Assembly: GCA_004296145.1 (NCBI GenBank)
Contig: SEBM01000056.1
Span: forward strand, 1-12,245
Length of the DNA stretch: 12,245 bases
Direction of reading: 5' to 3'
Origin: Flavobacterium sp.
GTDB lineage: Bacteria; Bacteroidota; Bacteroidia; Flavobacteriales; Flavobacteriaceae
How positions within the stretch are numbered: the stretch's first letter is position 1; the number at the start of each line of letters is the position of its first letter. The notes beneath the pieces are model-generated. The model worked only from the letters and a program-made list of their open reading frames with translations. It ran no database searches and was not told the DNA's origin. The position numbers and the translations under genes are program-made. Shown here in pieces: positions 6,140-12,245 of the stretch.

Positions 6140-8104
6140 TTAGTTCTCTTTAATGGTATCTAATGCTGATTTTTTTGGCTCTGTTTTTGGAGTAGTTGTT
6201 TTTGGAACAATCATCTTAGCTTTTAAAACAGAATCTTTTGGAGTCGATTCAATTAAACTCGCAGGATTTATTCCGCCAACTTTTGCATATTCGCTTACTA
6301 AGCTTTTATTTAAAACACGAATTTCCAAATCAGTTCTTGTAATTTTCTTTCTCAGGTATTTCTCAACCATCAAACTCGCAATTGGACCCGCAACATTTGC
6401 TCCAAAACCTCCATTTTCAATCATGATTGCGATTGCAATTTTAGGATTGTCTTTTGGTGCAAAAGCCACAAAAATAGAGTGATCCTTTAGTTTTGTTCTT
6501 ACGCCGTCAATTTTTGCATAGTTTTCAGCAGTACCGGTTTTTCCGCAAATATCAATCCCTTCAACTCTTAGGGCATAAGCTGTTCCTTTGTTGTAAACAT
6601 CAAACAAACCACTTATAACCGGAGGAAAATATTTTTTGTCAATTGTAGTTTCATGCTTGGTTGTAAACTTTGCATCTATTTTTTTTCCTTCAATTTTTTT
6701 GATGATATGAGGCGTATAATAATATCCCTGATTTGCAACTGTTGCCATCATATTGGCTAGTTGAATTGGAGTCATTAAAACCTCTCCCTGCCCAATAGCA
6801 TTCGATACAATTGTTGTACTTCTCCAGCCGCCGTTCGGGTATATTTTTTTATATGTTTTAGAAGTCGGAATGTTTCCTTTTTTACCAATTGGCAAATCAT
6901 ATCCCATAAACTGACCTAATCCAAAACTTTTGACGTGATTACTCCATACGTCAACAGCTTTTGCCGGATCATTAAATTTGTTAATGGTCAACATATAAGA
7001 TTGGGCAAAATAAGTATTACATGAATTGTAAATACCGTTATGTAATTGATGTGGGCCAAAACCGTGGCATTTCATAAAACGGCCGCGACCATAACTAAAA
7101 CCATGATGACACATAAAAGTAGTCTGCTCATTGATTACGCCTTCTTGTAGTGCAACTAAACCCGTTAAGATTTTAAACGGAGATCCCGGAGGGTATTCAG
7201 CCAAAAGACCTCTGTCATACAAAGGTTTAGCAATAGAGTCGTGATACAAAATCGTATAGTTTTTTGATCTTTGCCTTCCTACCAAAATACCCGGATCATA
7301 AGATGGAGCAGTAACTAATGCAAGAATTTCACCGCTTTTAGGCTCAATGGCTACAATTCCTCCTCGTTTATTGATCATCAATTCTTCACCGTATTTTTGT
7401 AGTTCAGCATCAATAGTCAGGTTAATATCTTCTCCGGCAACGGCAATGGTATCGTATTTCCCTTCTTTATAAGAACCGATTTCCCTGTTGTATTTATCTT
7501 TCTGAATGTATTTAATACCTTTTATTCCGCGTAAGATTTCCTCGTAACTTTGTTCTACACCTTGTTTCCCAATTAAATCACCACTGTTGTAATAAGGATT
7601 TTTGGCAATTAAACTTTCGTTTACCTGAGTTATGAATCCAAAAATATTAGCGCCATAATCTACTTCATAGTCACGAAGTGATCTTTTCTGAAAGTAAAAG
7701 CCTTCGTATTTCCTGATTTTTTCCTGAAAGGCTGCAAATTCAGCTTTGTTTAACTGAGACAAGAAAACAGAAGGAAGTCTTGGGCTGTAAACCCTTGCTT
7801 TGGCAATTCTTCTTTCGTATTCTTCTTTTGTGATGTTAAGTAATGTACAGAATTCTCCAACATTCAGGTTTTCCTTGATTTCGCGAGGAATAACCATGAT
7901 ATCGTATGATGCCTGATTTGCTACTAATAATTTACCATTTCGATCATATATGTATCCTCTTTCAGGATAATCATATACTTTTTTTATAGCATTATTTTCT
8001 GATTTTAATTTGAAAGAATCATCAATAACCTGCAAATAAAATATCCTCATCACTAGCAAAGATGCTGCAATAATAATTAAAGAGGGCAGCAGGACTTTTC
8101 TCAT
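6140..8104 (-). CDS. mrdA: Penicillin-binding protein 2 (elongation transpeptidase)
   Basis: Class B PBP of 654 residues that cross-links peptidoglycan in the elongasome with RodA. One N-terminal membrane anchor (about 5-25), a pedestal/dimerisation domain with RGYIYDRNGKLL (49-60), and a transpeptidase domain from about 225. The three active-site motifs are intact: SxxK at 308-311 (SPFK, nucleophile Ser308), SxN at 361-363 (SCN), KTG at 522-524 (KTGTAE). Cys332 and Cys346 with nearby histidines, ahead of the SCN motif, resemble the conserved cysteine/zinc region of PBP2-type enzymes. After about 590 there is a 60-residue Thr/Pro/Lys-rich periplasmic tail (PKTTTPKTEPKKS) beyond the usual end. 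Its ATG overlaps the mreD stop by 4 bases (ATGA), indicating translational coupling. It is a likely target of beta-lactams such as mecillinam, by family. Confidence 0.96.
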   Translation of the reverse strand: MRKVLLPSLIIIAASLLVMRIFYLQVIDDSFKLKSENNAIKKVYDYPERGYIYDRNGKLLVANQASYDIMVIPREIKENLNVGEFCTLLNITKEEYERRIAKARVYSPRLPSVFLSQLNKAEFAAFQEKIRKYEGFYFQKRSLRDYEVDYGANIFGFITQVNESLIAKNPYYNSGDLIGKQGVEQSYEEILRGIKGIKYIQKDKYNREIGSYKEGKYDTIAVAGEDINLTIDAELQKYGEELMINKRGGIVAIEPKSGEILALVTAPSYDPGILVGRQRSKNYTILYHDSIAKPLYDRGLLAEYPPGSPFKILTGLVALQEGVINEQTTFMCHHGFSYGRGRFMKCHGFGPHQLHNGIYNSCNTYFAQSYMLTINKFNDPAKAVDVWSNHVKSFGLGQFMGYDLPIGKKGNIPTSKTYKKIYPNGGWRSTTIVSNAIGQGEVLMTPIQLANMMATVANQGYYYTPHIIKKIEGKKIDAKFTTKHETTIDKKYFPPVISGLFDVYNKGTAYALRVEGIDICGKTGTAENYAKIDGVRTKLKDHSIFVAFAPKDNPKIAIAIMIENGGFGANVAGPIASLMVEKYLRKKITRTDLEIRVLNKSLVSEYAKVGGINPASLIESTPKDSVLKAKMIVPKTTTPKTEPKKSALDTIKEN

Positions 8105-8607
8105 CTTCTATTGGGCTTAATAAGATAAATTATGATAATTGAAATGATAATTGTAAATATGGAGCTAAACAAAGTTCGGAGTAAAATATCCCAAATAAAT
8201 TTAAATTGAAAAGCTTCAAGAGTAAACAGAACAATATGGTGTAAAATAACTGAAACTAAAATAAATGAAAAACGTTCTGGTGTTAATGATTCATTAAGTT
8301 TAATCGTTTGATATTCATAACTTAATCCAAAGGAGAATTTGAAAATGTAAGGCCTGTAATATGCCAAGATAACACACGCTGTGGCATGTATTCCGCCTGA
8401 ATTACTAAACATATCCATAGTAATTCCCAGTAAAAAACTTGAAATAATCAAACCTGATCTGTTACTGTTTACAGGATAAAGGATAATATACAATAGATAA
8501 GGAAAAGGGCTTATGTATCCCAAAAAGTTCATATTATTGAAAATAACAACCTGAATTGCCAGTAACATAATAAATCGAAAAATATTGACTAACAAGGCGC
8601 TATTCAT
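8101..8607 (-). CDS. mreD: Rod shape-determining protein MreD
   Basis: A 168-residue inner-membrane protein with about five to six hydrophobic helices, and the MreD-like segment GLIISSFLLGITMDMFSNS (52-70) followed by GGIHATACVILAYYRP (71-86). MreD links MreC to the cytoplasmic and membrane parts of the elongasome; it has no enzymatic activity. Sequence conservation is low in this family, so the call leans on helix layout, this motif and position. Its start overlaps the mreC stop by 8 bases and its stop overlaps the mrdA start by 4 bases. The tail is a strongly hydrophobic isoleucine-rich helix ending KPNRR. Confidence 0.92.
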   Translation of the reverse strand: MNSALLVNIFRFIMLLAIQVVIFNNMNFLGYISPFPYLLYIILYPVNSNRSGLIISSFLLGITMDMFSNSGGIHATACVILAYYRPYIFKFSFGLSYEYQTIKLNESLTPERFSFILVSVILHHIVLFTLEAFQFKFIWDILLRTLFSSIFTIIISIIIIYLIKPNRR

Positions 8608-9424
8608 CTTTCTCCTTTTTTTCTAAATTAATAAGTTCTTCTCTGTTTTTACTTTTAATAATATAAACATGTCCAAGATTGGTCATGTCGTTAAACAGTT
8701 TTACGTTAATAACATAAAAGCTTGTTTTGTCTTTAATGTAAATTTTATCTACAGTTCCGATATTGATTCCTTCAGGGAAAATTACAGATTGTCCACCAGT
8801 TACAATAGTATCTCCTTTTCTGATAGAAGCCAATCTTGGAACGTCTTCTAACTGTACAAAACCAGTGCTTTTTCCATTCCAGGTTAAAGAACCAAAATGG
8901 TTTGATTTTTTAATTTTCGCATTAATTTGTGATTTCATGTTCAAAATGCTCACCACAGTAGAGTAATTCGTAGATGTGTTATCTACAACTCCAACAATAC
9001 CTAAACTGTTGATAACTCCCATATCCTGTTTAACTCCTTCTTTTGCTCCGGAATTTAAAGTGATATAGTTTTCGTGCGTGCTGTATGAATTATGAATTAC
9101 TTTTGAAACGATAATGTCAGCAGGTTTTACTCCTTTTATGCTGTCGGACAAAGGTATTTTGGTTGTGTCTTTTTTATTAAACAAAAGACTTTTTAATCTT
9201 GCGTTTTCAAGTACCAATTCGTCATTTTCGGTTCTTAAGTTCAAATATTCGTTTACGCGATTAATTTTTTCGTAAACACCTCCGCTTAAAAAATTTGCCG
9301 AACTAATTACTCTGCTTCTATGGTACGAATGAGATTGAATTGTGAGAACCAACGAAATACCTAAAAGCAGCAAAAACAGCAATCGATTACTGTTTCTTAT
9401 GATGAAATTAAAAATTTGCTGCAT
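8600..9424 (-). CDS. mreC: Rod shape-determining protein MreC
   Basis: A 274-residue bitopic membrane protein that forms a periplasmic scaffold and activates PBP2/RodA. N-terminal anchor at about 13-30 (LLFLLLLGISLVLTI), a coiled-coil at about 50-85 (VNEYLNLRTENDELVLENARL), then the two beta-barrel domains. The domain signatures HENYITLNSGAKEGV (117-131), GVINSLGIVGVV (136-147) and GDTIVTGG with FPEGINIG (204-211, 216-223) are typical of MreC. A charged tail (REELINLEKKEKDE) follows. It starts 109 nt after mreB, beyond an inverted repeat, and overlaps mreD by 8 bases. No Shine-Dalgarno sequence is seen. Confidence 0.95.
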   Translation of the reverse strand: MQQIFNFIIRNSNRLLFLLLLGISLVLTIQSHSYHRSRVISSANFLSGGVYEKINRVNEYLNLRTENDELVLENARLKSLLFNKKDTTKIPLSDSIKGVKPADIIVSKVIHNSYSTHENYITLNSGAKEGVKQDMGVINSLGIVGVVDNTSTNYSTVVSILNMKSQINAKIKKSNHFGSLTWNGKSTGFVQLEDVPRLASIRKGDTIVTGGQSVIFPEGINIGTVDKIYIKDKTSFYVINVKLFNDMTNLGHVYIIKSKNREELINLEKKEKDE

Positions 9425-9465
9425 TTCTTGTTTGGTTATTTTGTTTCAGGATATGCTTTATAGGT

Positions 9466-9518
9466 TCAAATTTTATTAGAGTTAAATGTTATAATTCAAC
9501 TCTAATAAAAGGGTTTGA
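9466..9518. repeat. Long perfect inverted repeat between mreB and mreC
   Basis: TTTTATTAGAGTT (9471-9483) and AACTCTAATAAAA (9498-9510) are exact 13-bp reverse complements around a 14-nt loop. TCAAA (9466-9470) and TTTGA (9514-9518) can extend the stem past a 3-nt GGG bulge. It sits in the 109-nt mreB-mreC spacer. In the operon direction there is no U-tract after the stem, so it is a poor intrinsic terminator. It may be an mRNA processing or stability element that sets the MreB:MreCD ratio, or a protein-binding site. Confidence 0.7.
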
Positions 9519-9533
9519 TTATTATTTAGAATC

Positions 9534-10562
9534 TTATTTGATTAAGATACTTTTAAATTTTGCAATGTTTTTAAGTGCCATTCCTGTACCACGTACAACT
9601 GCTCTCAAAGGATCTTCAGCGATATAAACTGGTAAATCTGTTTTTTGAGAAATACGTTTGTCAAGACCTCTCAACATAGATCCACCACCTGCTAAATAAA
9701 TACCGGTATTGTAAATATCGGCTGCTAATTCAGGAGGAGTCTGAGATAATGTTTCCATTACGGCATCCTCAATACGCTGAATTGATTTATCTAAAGCTTT
9801 TGCAATCTCACGGTAAGAAACATCAACTTGTTTTGGTTTACCGGTAAGCAAATCTCTACCTTGAACAGACATGTCTTCCGGCGGTCCGTCAAGATCTTCA
9901 ATAGCAGCACCAATCTGGATTTTTATTTTCTCAGCAGTACTTTCTCCAACAAAAAGGTTGTGTTGAGTACGCATATAATAAACGATATCATTTGTGAAAA
10001 CGTCACCTGCAATTTTTACTGATTTATCGCATACAATTCCACCTAATGCAATAACGGCAATTTCTGTTGTTCCACCCCCGATATCAACAATCATGTTTCC
10101 TTTTGGCTGCATAATATCGATACCGATACCAATTGCTGCTGCCATTGGCTCATGAATTAGATAAACTTCTTTTCCATTTACTCTTTCACAAGATTCTTTT
10201 ACAGCACGCATTTCAACCTCAGTAATTCCGGAAGGAATACATACCACCATTCTTAAAGCCGGAGTAAACATTCTTTTCTTTAATGCCGGAATACTTTTAA
10301 TGAACATATTGATCATTTTTTCCGAAGCATCAAAATCAGCAATTACACCATCCTTCAAGGGCCTTATGGTCTTGATGTTTTCATGCGTTTTACCTTGCAT
10401 CATGTTGGCTTCTTTACCAACTGCAATGATTTTGCCTGATATTCTGTCGCGTGCAACGATAGATGGGCTATCAATAACAACTTTGTCATTATGAATGATT
10501 AAAGTGTTTGCGGTACCAAGGTCTATCGCAATATCCTCGGTCATGAAATCAAAAAATCCCAT
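9534..10562 (-). CDS. mreB: Rod shape-determining protein MreB (bacterial actin)
   Basis: Actin-like ATPase (342 residues, normal length) that forms membrane-bound filaments directing cell elongation. Nucleotide-binding signatures: phosphate 1 DLGTANT (14-20), the catalytic region EPMAAAIG with Glu138, phosphate 2 DIGGGTTE (160-167), and the adenosine motif AGGGSMLRGLD (291-301). The N-terminal MGFFDFMTEDIAI has hydrophobic residues that could aid membrane contact. The ATG at 10562 is the natural start; no Shine-Dalgarno is present. It is downstream of purH by 56 nt, with its own -7 promoter match, and upstream of mreC by 109 nt containing an inverted repeat. This lets it be transcribed and dosed separately from mreCD-mrdA-rodA. 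Confidence 0.98.
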   Translation of the reverse strand: MGFFDFMTEDIAIDLGTANTLIIHNDKVVIDSPSIVARDRISGKIIAVGKEANMMQGKTHENIKTIRPLKDGVIADFDASEKMINMFIKSIPALKKRMFTPALRMVVCIPSGITEVEMRAVKESCERVNGKEVYLIHEPMAAAIGIGIDIMQPKGNMIVDIGGGTTEIAVIALGGIVCDKSVKIAGDVFTNDIVYYMRTQHNLFVGESTAEKIKIQIGAAIEDLDGPPEDMSVQGRDLLTGKPKQVDVSYREIAKALDKSIQRIEDAVMETLSQTPPELAADIYNTGIYLAGGGSMLRGLDKRISQKTDLPVYIAEDPLRAVVRGTGMALKNIAKFKSILIK

Positions 10563-10590
10563 AAGTTTTTTAGGGGTTTAAAATGTTATA

Positions 10591-10623
10591 ATTAATTTAT
10601 CGAACAAAGTTAAACAAATTAAT
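10591..10623. repeat. 8-bp inverted repeat flanking mreB -7 box
   Basis: ATTAATTT (10591-10598) and AAATTAAT (10616-10623) are exact reverse complements separated by 17 nt, and the mreB -7 match lies between them. The arms are pure A/T, so chance is possible. It could be an operator or a weak hairpin at the end of purH. Confidence 0.3.
10605..10612 (-). promoter_or_regulatory. Putative -7 promoter box of mreB
   Basis: On the minus strand, TAACTTTG matches TAnnTTTG exactly. Transcription would start near 10600, giving a leader of about 38 nt. I found no convincing TTTG -33 element at 17-23 nt upstream, which would lie inside the last codons of purH. Confidence 0.5.
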
Positions 10624-12145
10624 GTTTAAAATGACGTGTTCCGGTAAATACCATTGCAAGATTATTTTCATTGCAATAATTTATGCTTAATTCATCTTTT
10701 ATTGAACCTCCCGGCTGAATTACTGCGGTAATTCCTGCTTTTTTGGCTAATTCAACACAATCCGGAAATGGGAAAAATGCATCACTTGCCATAGAAGCTC
10801 CTGTTAGATCAAATCCGAAAGCTTTTGCCTTATCAACAGCCTGCATTAAAGCATCAACTCTTGAAGTCTGACCCGTTCCTGACGAAATTAATGTTCCGTT
10901 TTTAGCAAAAACAATCGTATTCGATTTTGTGTTCTTGCAAATTTTTGAAGCAAATATCAAATCTTCTACTTCCTGAGCTGTAGGCTCTGTGGTAGTAACG
11001 GTTTTTAAATGCTCTTTAGTATCAGTAATATTATTTCTTTCCTGAATTAACAAACCATTAAGACATGTTCTTACTTGTCTTGAAGGTAATTCAACTTCTT
11101 TCTGAATTAATATAATTCTGTTCTTTTTCTCTTCTAAAACTTTAATCGCTTCGTCATCATAACTTGGAGCGATTACCACTTCACAAAATAATTTATTAAT
11201 TTCCTGAGCTGTAGCTAAATCTATTTTAGTGTTTGCAATCAAAACTCCTCCAAAAGCAGAAGTAGGATCACAAGCTAAAGCAGCCAGATAAGCTTCGCTA
11301 ATTGTTTTTCTTGAAGCTAAACCACAAGCATTATTATGTTTTAAAATTGCAAATGTTGGTCCGTCAGTTTTAAACTCATTAATTAAGTTTACTGCAGCAT
11401 CAACATCAAGCAAGTTGTTGTAAGATAACTCTTTTCCGTGAATTTTGCTAAACATTGCGTCAAAATCTCCAAAAAAGAATCCTTTTTGATGTGGATTTTC
11501 TCCATAACGCAAAACCTGACCATTGTCAATGCTTTCTTTATAGATCGTTTCGTCTGTATTAAAATAATTAAAAATTGCTCCATCGTAGTGAGAAGAAACA
11601 TGAAATGCTTTTGTAGCCAACAATCTTCTGTTTTCAAGAGTTGTAGATCCGTTTTGCTCCGTGATTAAATCTAAAAGCAAACTATATTCGTTTACGGAAG
11701 CAACGATAACAGTGTCTTTAAAGTTTTTTGCACCTGCACGAATCAATGAAATTCCGCCAATATCAATTTTTTCAATAATATCCTGTTCACTTGCGCCAGA
11801 CGCAACTGTTTTTTCAAAAGGGTATAAATCAACAATAACTAAATCAATCTGAGGAATATCAAATTCCTTCATTTGCTGTACATCGCTTTCGTTATCCTGA
11901 CGGTTCAAAATTCCACCAAATATTTTTGGGTGTAATGTTTTTACTCTTCCTCCAAGAATTTCAGGAAAAGAAGTGATATCCTCAACCGGAACCACAGGAA
12001 TTCCTAAGTTTTTAATAAAATCTTCAGTTCCTCCGGTAGAATAAAGAGTAACATTTTGTTCGTGTAATTTTCTTACGATAGGCTCAAGTCCATCTTTAGA
12101 AAAAACAGATATTAAAGCTGATTGTATTTTTTTAGTTGTGCTCAT
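10619..12145 (-). CDS. purH: Bifunctional AICAR formyltransferase/IMP cyclohydrolase
   Basis: Cytosolic enzyme for the last two steps of de novo IMP synthesis: AICAR is formylated with 10-formyl-THF, then FAICAR is cyclised. 508 residues from ATG at 12145, the family's usual size. The N-terminal MGS-like cyclohydrolase domain (about 1-200) has STGGT (36-40), GGRVKTLHPK (65-74) and DLYPFEKTV (106-114). The formyltransferase domain has RYGENPHQ (213-220), the catalytic LKHNNACG with Lys269-His270, DPTSAFGG (293-300), the FFPFPD stretch (457-462) and the C-terminal TGTRHFKH. The frame can be extended by nine codons to a TTG at 12172, but that codon lies inside a promoter -7 box, and MSTTKKIQSALISVFSKDGL is the standard N-terminus. 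It precedes the mre operon; functional linkage is not obvious. Confidence 0.96.
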   Translation of the reverse strand: MSTTKKIQSALISVFSKDGLEPIVRKLHEQNVTLYSTGGTEDFIKNLGIPVVPVEDITSFPEILGGRVKTLHPKIFGGILNRQDNESDVQQMKEFDIPQIDLVIVDLYPFEKTVASGASEQDIIEKIDIGGISLIRAGAKNFKDTVIVASVNEYSLLLDLITEQNGSTTLENRRLLATKAFHVSSHYDGAIFNYFNTDETIYKESIDNGQVLRYGENPHQKGFFFGDFDAMFSKIHGKELSYNNLLDVDAAVNLINEFKTDGPTFAILKHNNACGLASRKTISEAYLAALACDPTSAFGGVLIANTKIDLATAQEINKLFCEVVIAPSYDDEAIKVLEEKKNRIILIQKEVELPSRQVRTCLNGLLIQERNNITDTKEHLKTVTTTEPTAQEVEDLIFASKICKNTKSNTIVFAKNGTLISSGTGQTSRVDALMQAVDKAKAFGFDLTGASMASDAFFPFPDCVELAKKAGITAVIQPGGSIKDELSINYCNENNLAMVFTGTRHFKH

Positions 12146-12169
12146 TGTGTAGTTATGATTTTCAGACTG

Positions 12170-12177
12170 CAAAAGTA
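12170..12177 (-). promoter_or_regulatory. Putative -7 promoter box of purH
   Basis: On the minus strand TACTTTTG fits TAnnTTTG exactly. A weak -33 half (CTTTA) lies about 19 nt upstream, near 12197-12200. Transcription would start around 12165, about 20 nt before the ATG at 12145. No purine riboswitch fold is recognisable in the visible 100 bases of leader and upstream DNA. Confidence 0.6.
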
Positions 12178-12231
12178 GTTTTTTTAAATATTATTTTAAA
12201 GGATTTAATGTAACATTATAGTAAAAAAATG

Positions 12232-12243
12232 TACTCATGAGTA
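12232..12243. repeat. 12-bp perfect palindrome upstream of purH
   Basis: TACTCATGAGTA is its own reverse complement and lies about 55 bases upstream of the purH -7 box, at the window edge. It could be a dimeric regulator site or belong to the neighbouring gene; it is cut off from context here. Confidence 0.35.
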
Positions 12244-12245
12244 AG

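Noticed and set aside
6153..6482. 109-codon plus-strand frame opposite the PBP2 gene
   Set aside because: It is antisense to the KTG-containing end of the transpeptidase gene; its hydrophobic look comes from the complement of that sequence.
9466..9518. mreB-mreC inverted repeat as an intrinsic terminator
   Set aside because: No U-tract follows the stem in the operon direction and the stem is A/T-rich, unlike the two clear terminators at 3936-3965 and 4743-4778.
12146..12172. Nine-residue N-terminal extension of PurH from TTG
   Set aside because: The TTG is part of a perfect -7 promoter box, and the ATG at 12145 gives the standard PurH N-terminus.
12146..12245. Purine riboswitch upstream of purH
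   Set aside because: The predicted leader is only about 20 nt, and the visible upstream sequence has no three-way junction core that I can recognise.

Overview
The window looks like a chromosomal segment from a flavobacterium (Bacteroidota, most likely Flavobacterium itself). Four things point that way. The DNA is visibly A+T-rich. Starts lack Shine-Dalgarno sequences but have A/T-rich leaders. Several genes are preceded by the Bacteroidota -7 promoter element TAnnTTTG. The gene content includes XrtF with its partner, HYC_CC_PP and a purH-mreBCD-PBP2-rodA order. There is no tRNA, rRNA, CRISPR array, insertion sequence or phage gene, and no gap above 300 bases lacks a gene.

Left part (plus strand, 14-4739). 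An exosortase-family membrane protease/transpeptidase (XrtF) overlaps by 11 bases a small four-helix membrane protein that accompanies it in flavobacteria. Next come three envelope genes that look like one metal-handling unit: a secreted HYC_CC_PP cysteine protein, a TonB-dependent outer-membrane receptor with an unusual Cys-Cys in its plug, and a periplasmic heavy-metal-associated (HMA) domain protein ending in another Cys-Cys. A strong G+C-rich hairpin terminator closes this unit. A DedA-family inner-membrane protein follows as a single gene and ends at a bidirectional terminator.

Right part (minus strand, 12145-4889). purH (last two steps of IMP synthesis) is followed by the cell-elongation operon mreB, mreC, mreD, PBP2 (mrdA) and rodA. 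mreC/mreD and mreD/mrdA overlap by 8 and 4 bases, and mrdA/rodA are 15 bases apart, so these four are surely co-transcribed. mreB is set apart from both neighbours by spacers that carry inverted repeats and a -7 promoter match. Together the proteins form the elongasome: MreB filaments, the MreC/MreD scaffold, the RodA glycosyltransferase and the PBP2 transpeptidase.

The most interesting points are the exosortase pair with no recognisable substrate in the window, the cysteine-rich putative metal-uptake cassette, a -7 promoter box that sits almost on the HYC_CC_PP start codon (possible leaderless mRNA), a 13-bp perfect inverted repeat between mreB and mreC, and a degenerate 9-nt tandem repeat after rodA. 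purH is best started at an ATG (12145) rather than at an upstream TTG that lies inside its promoter box.
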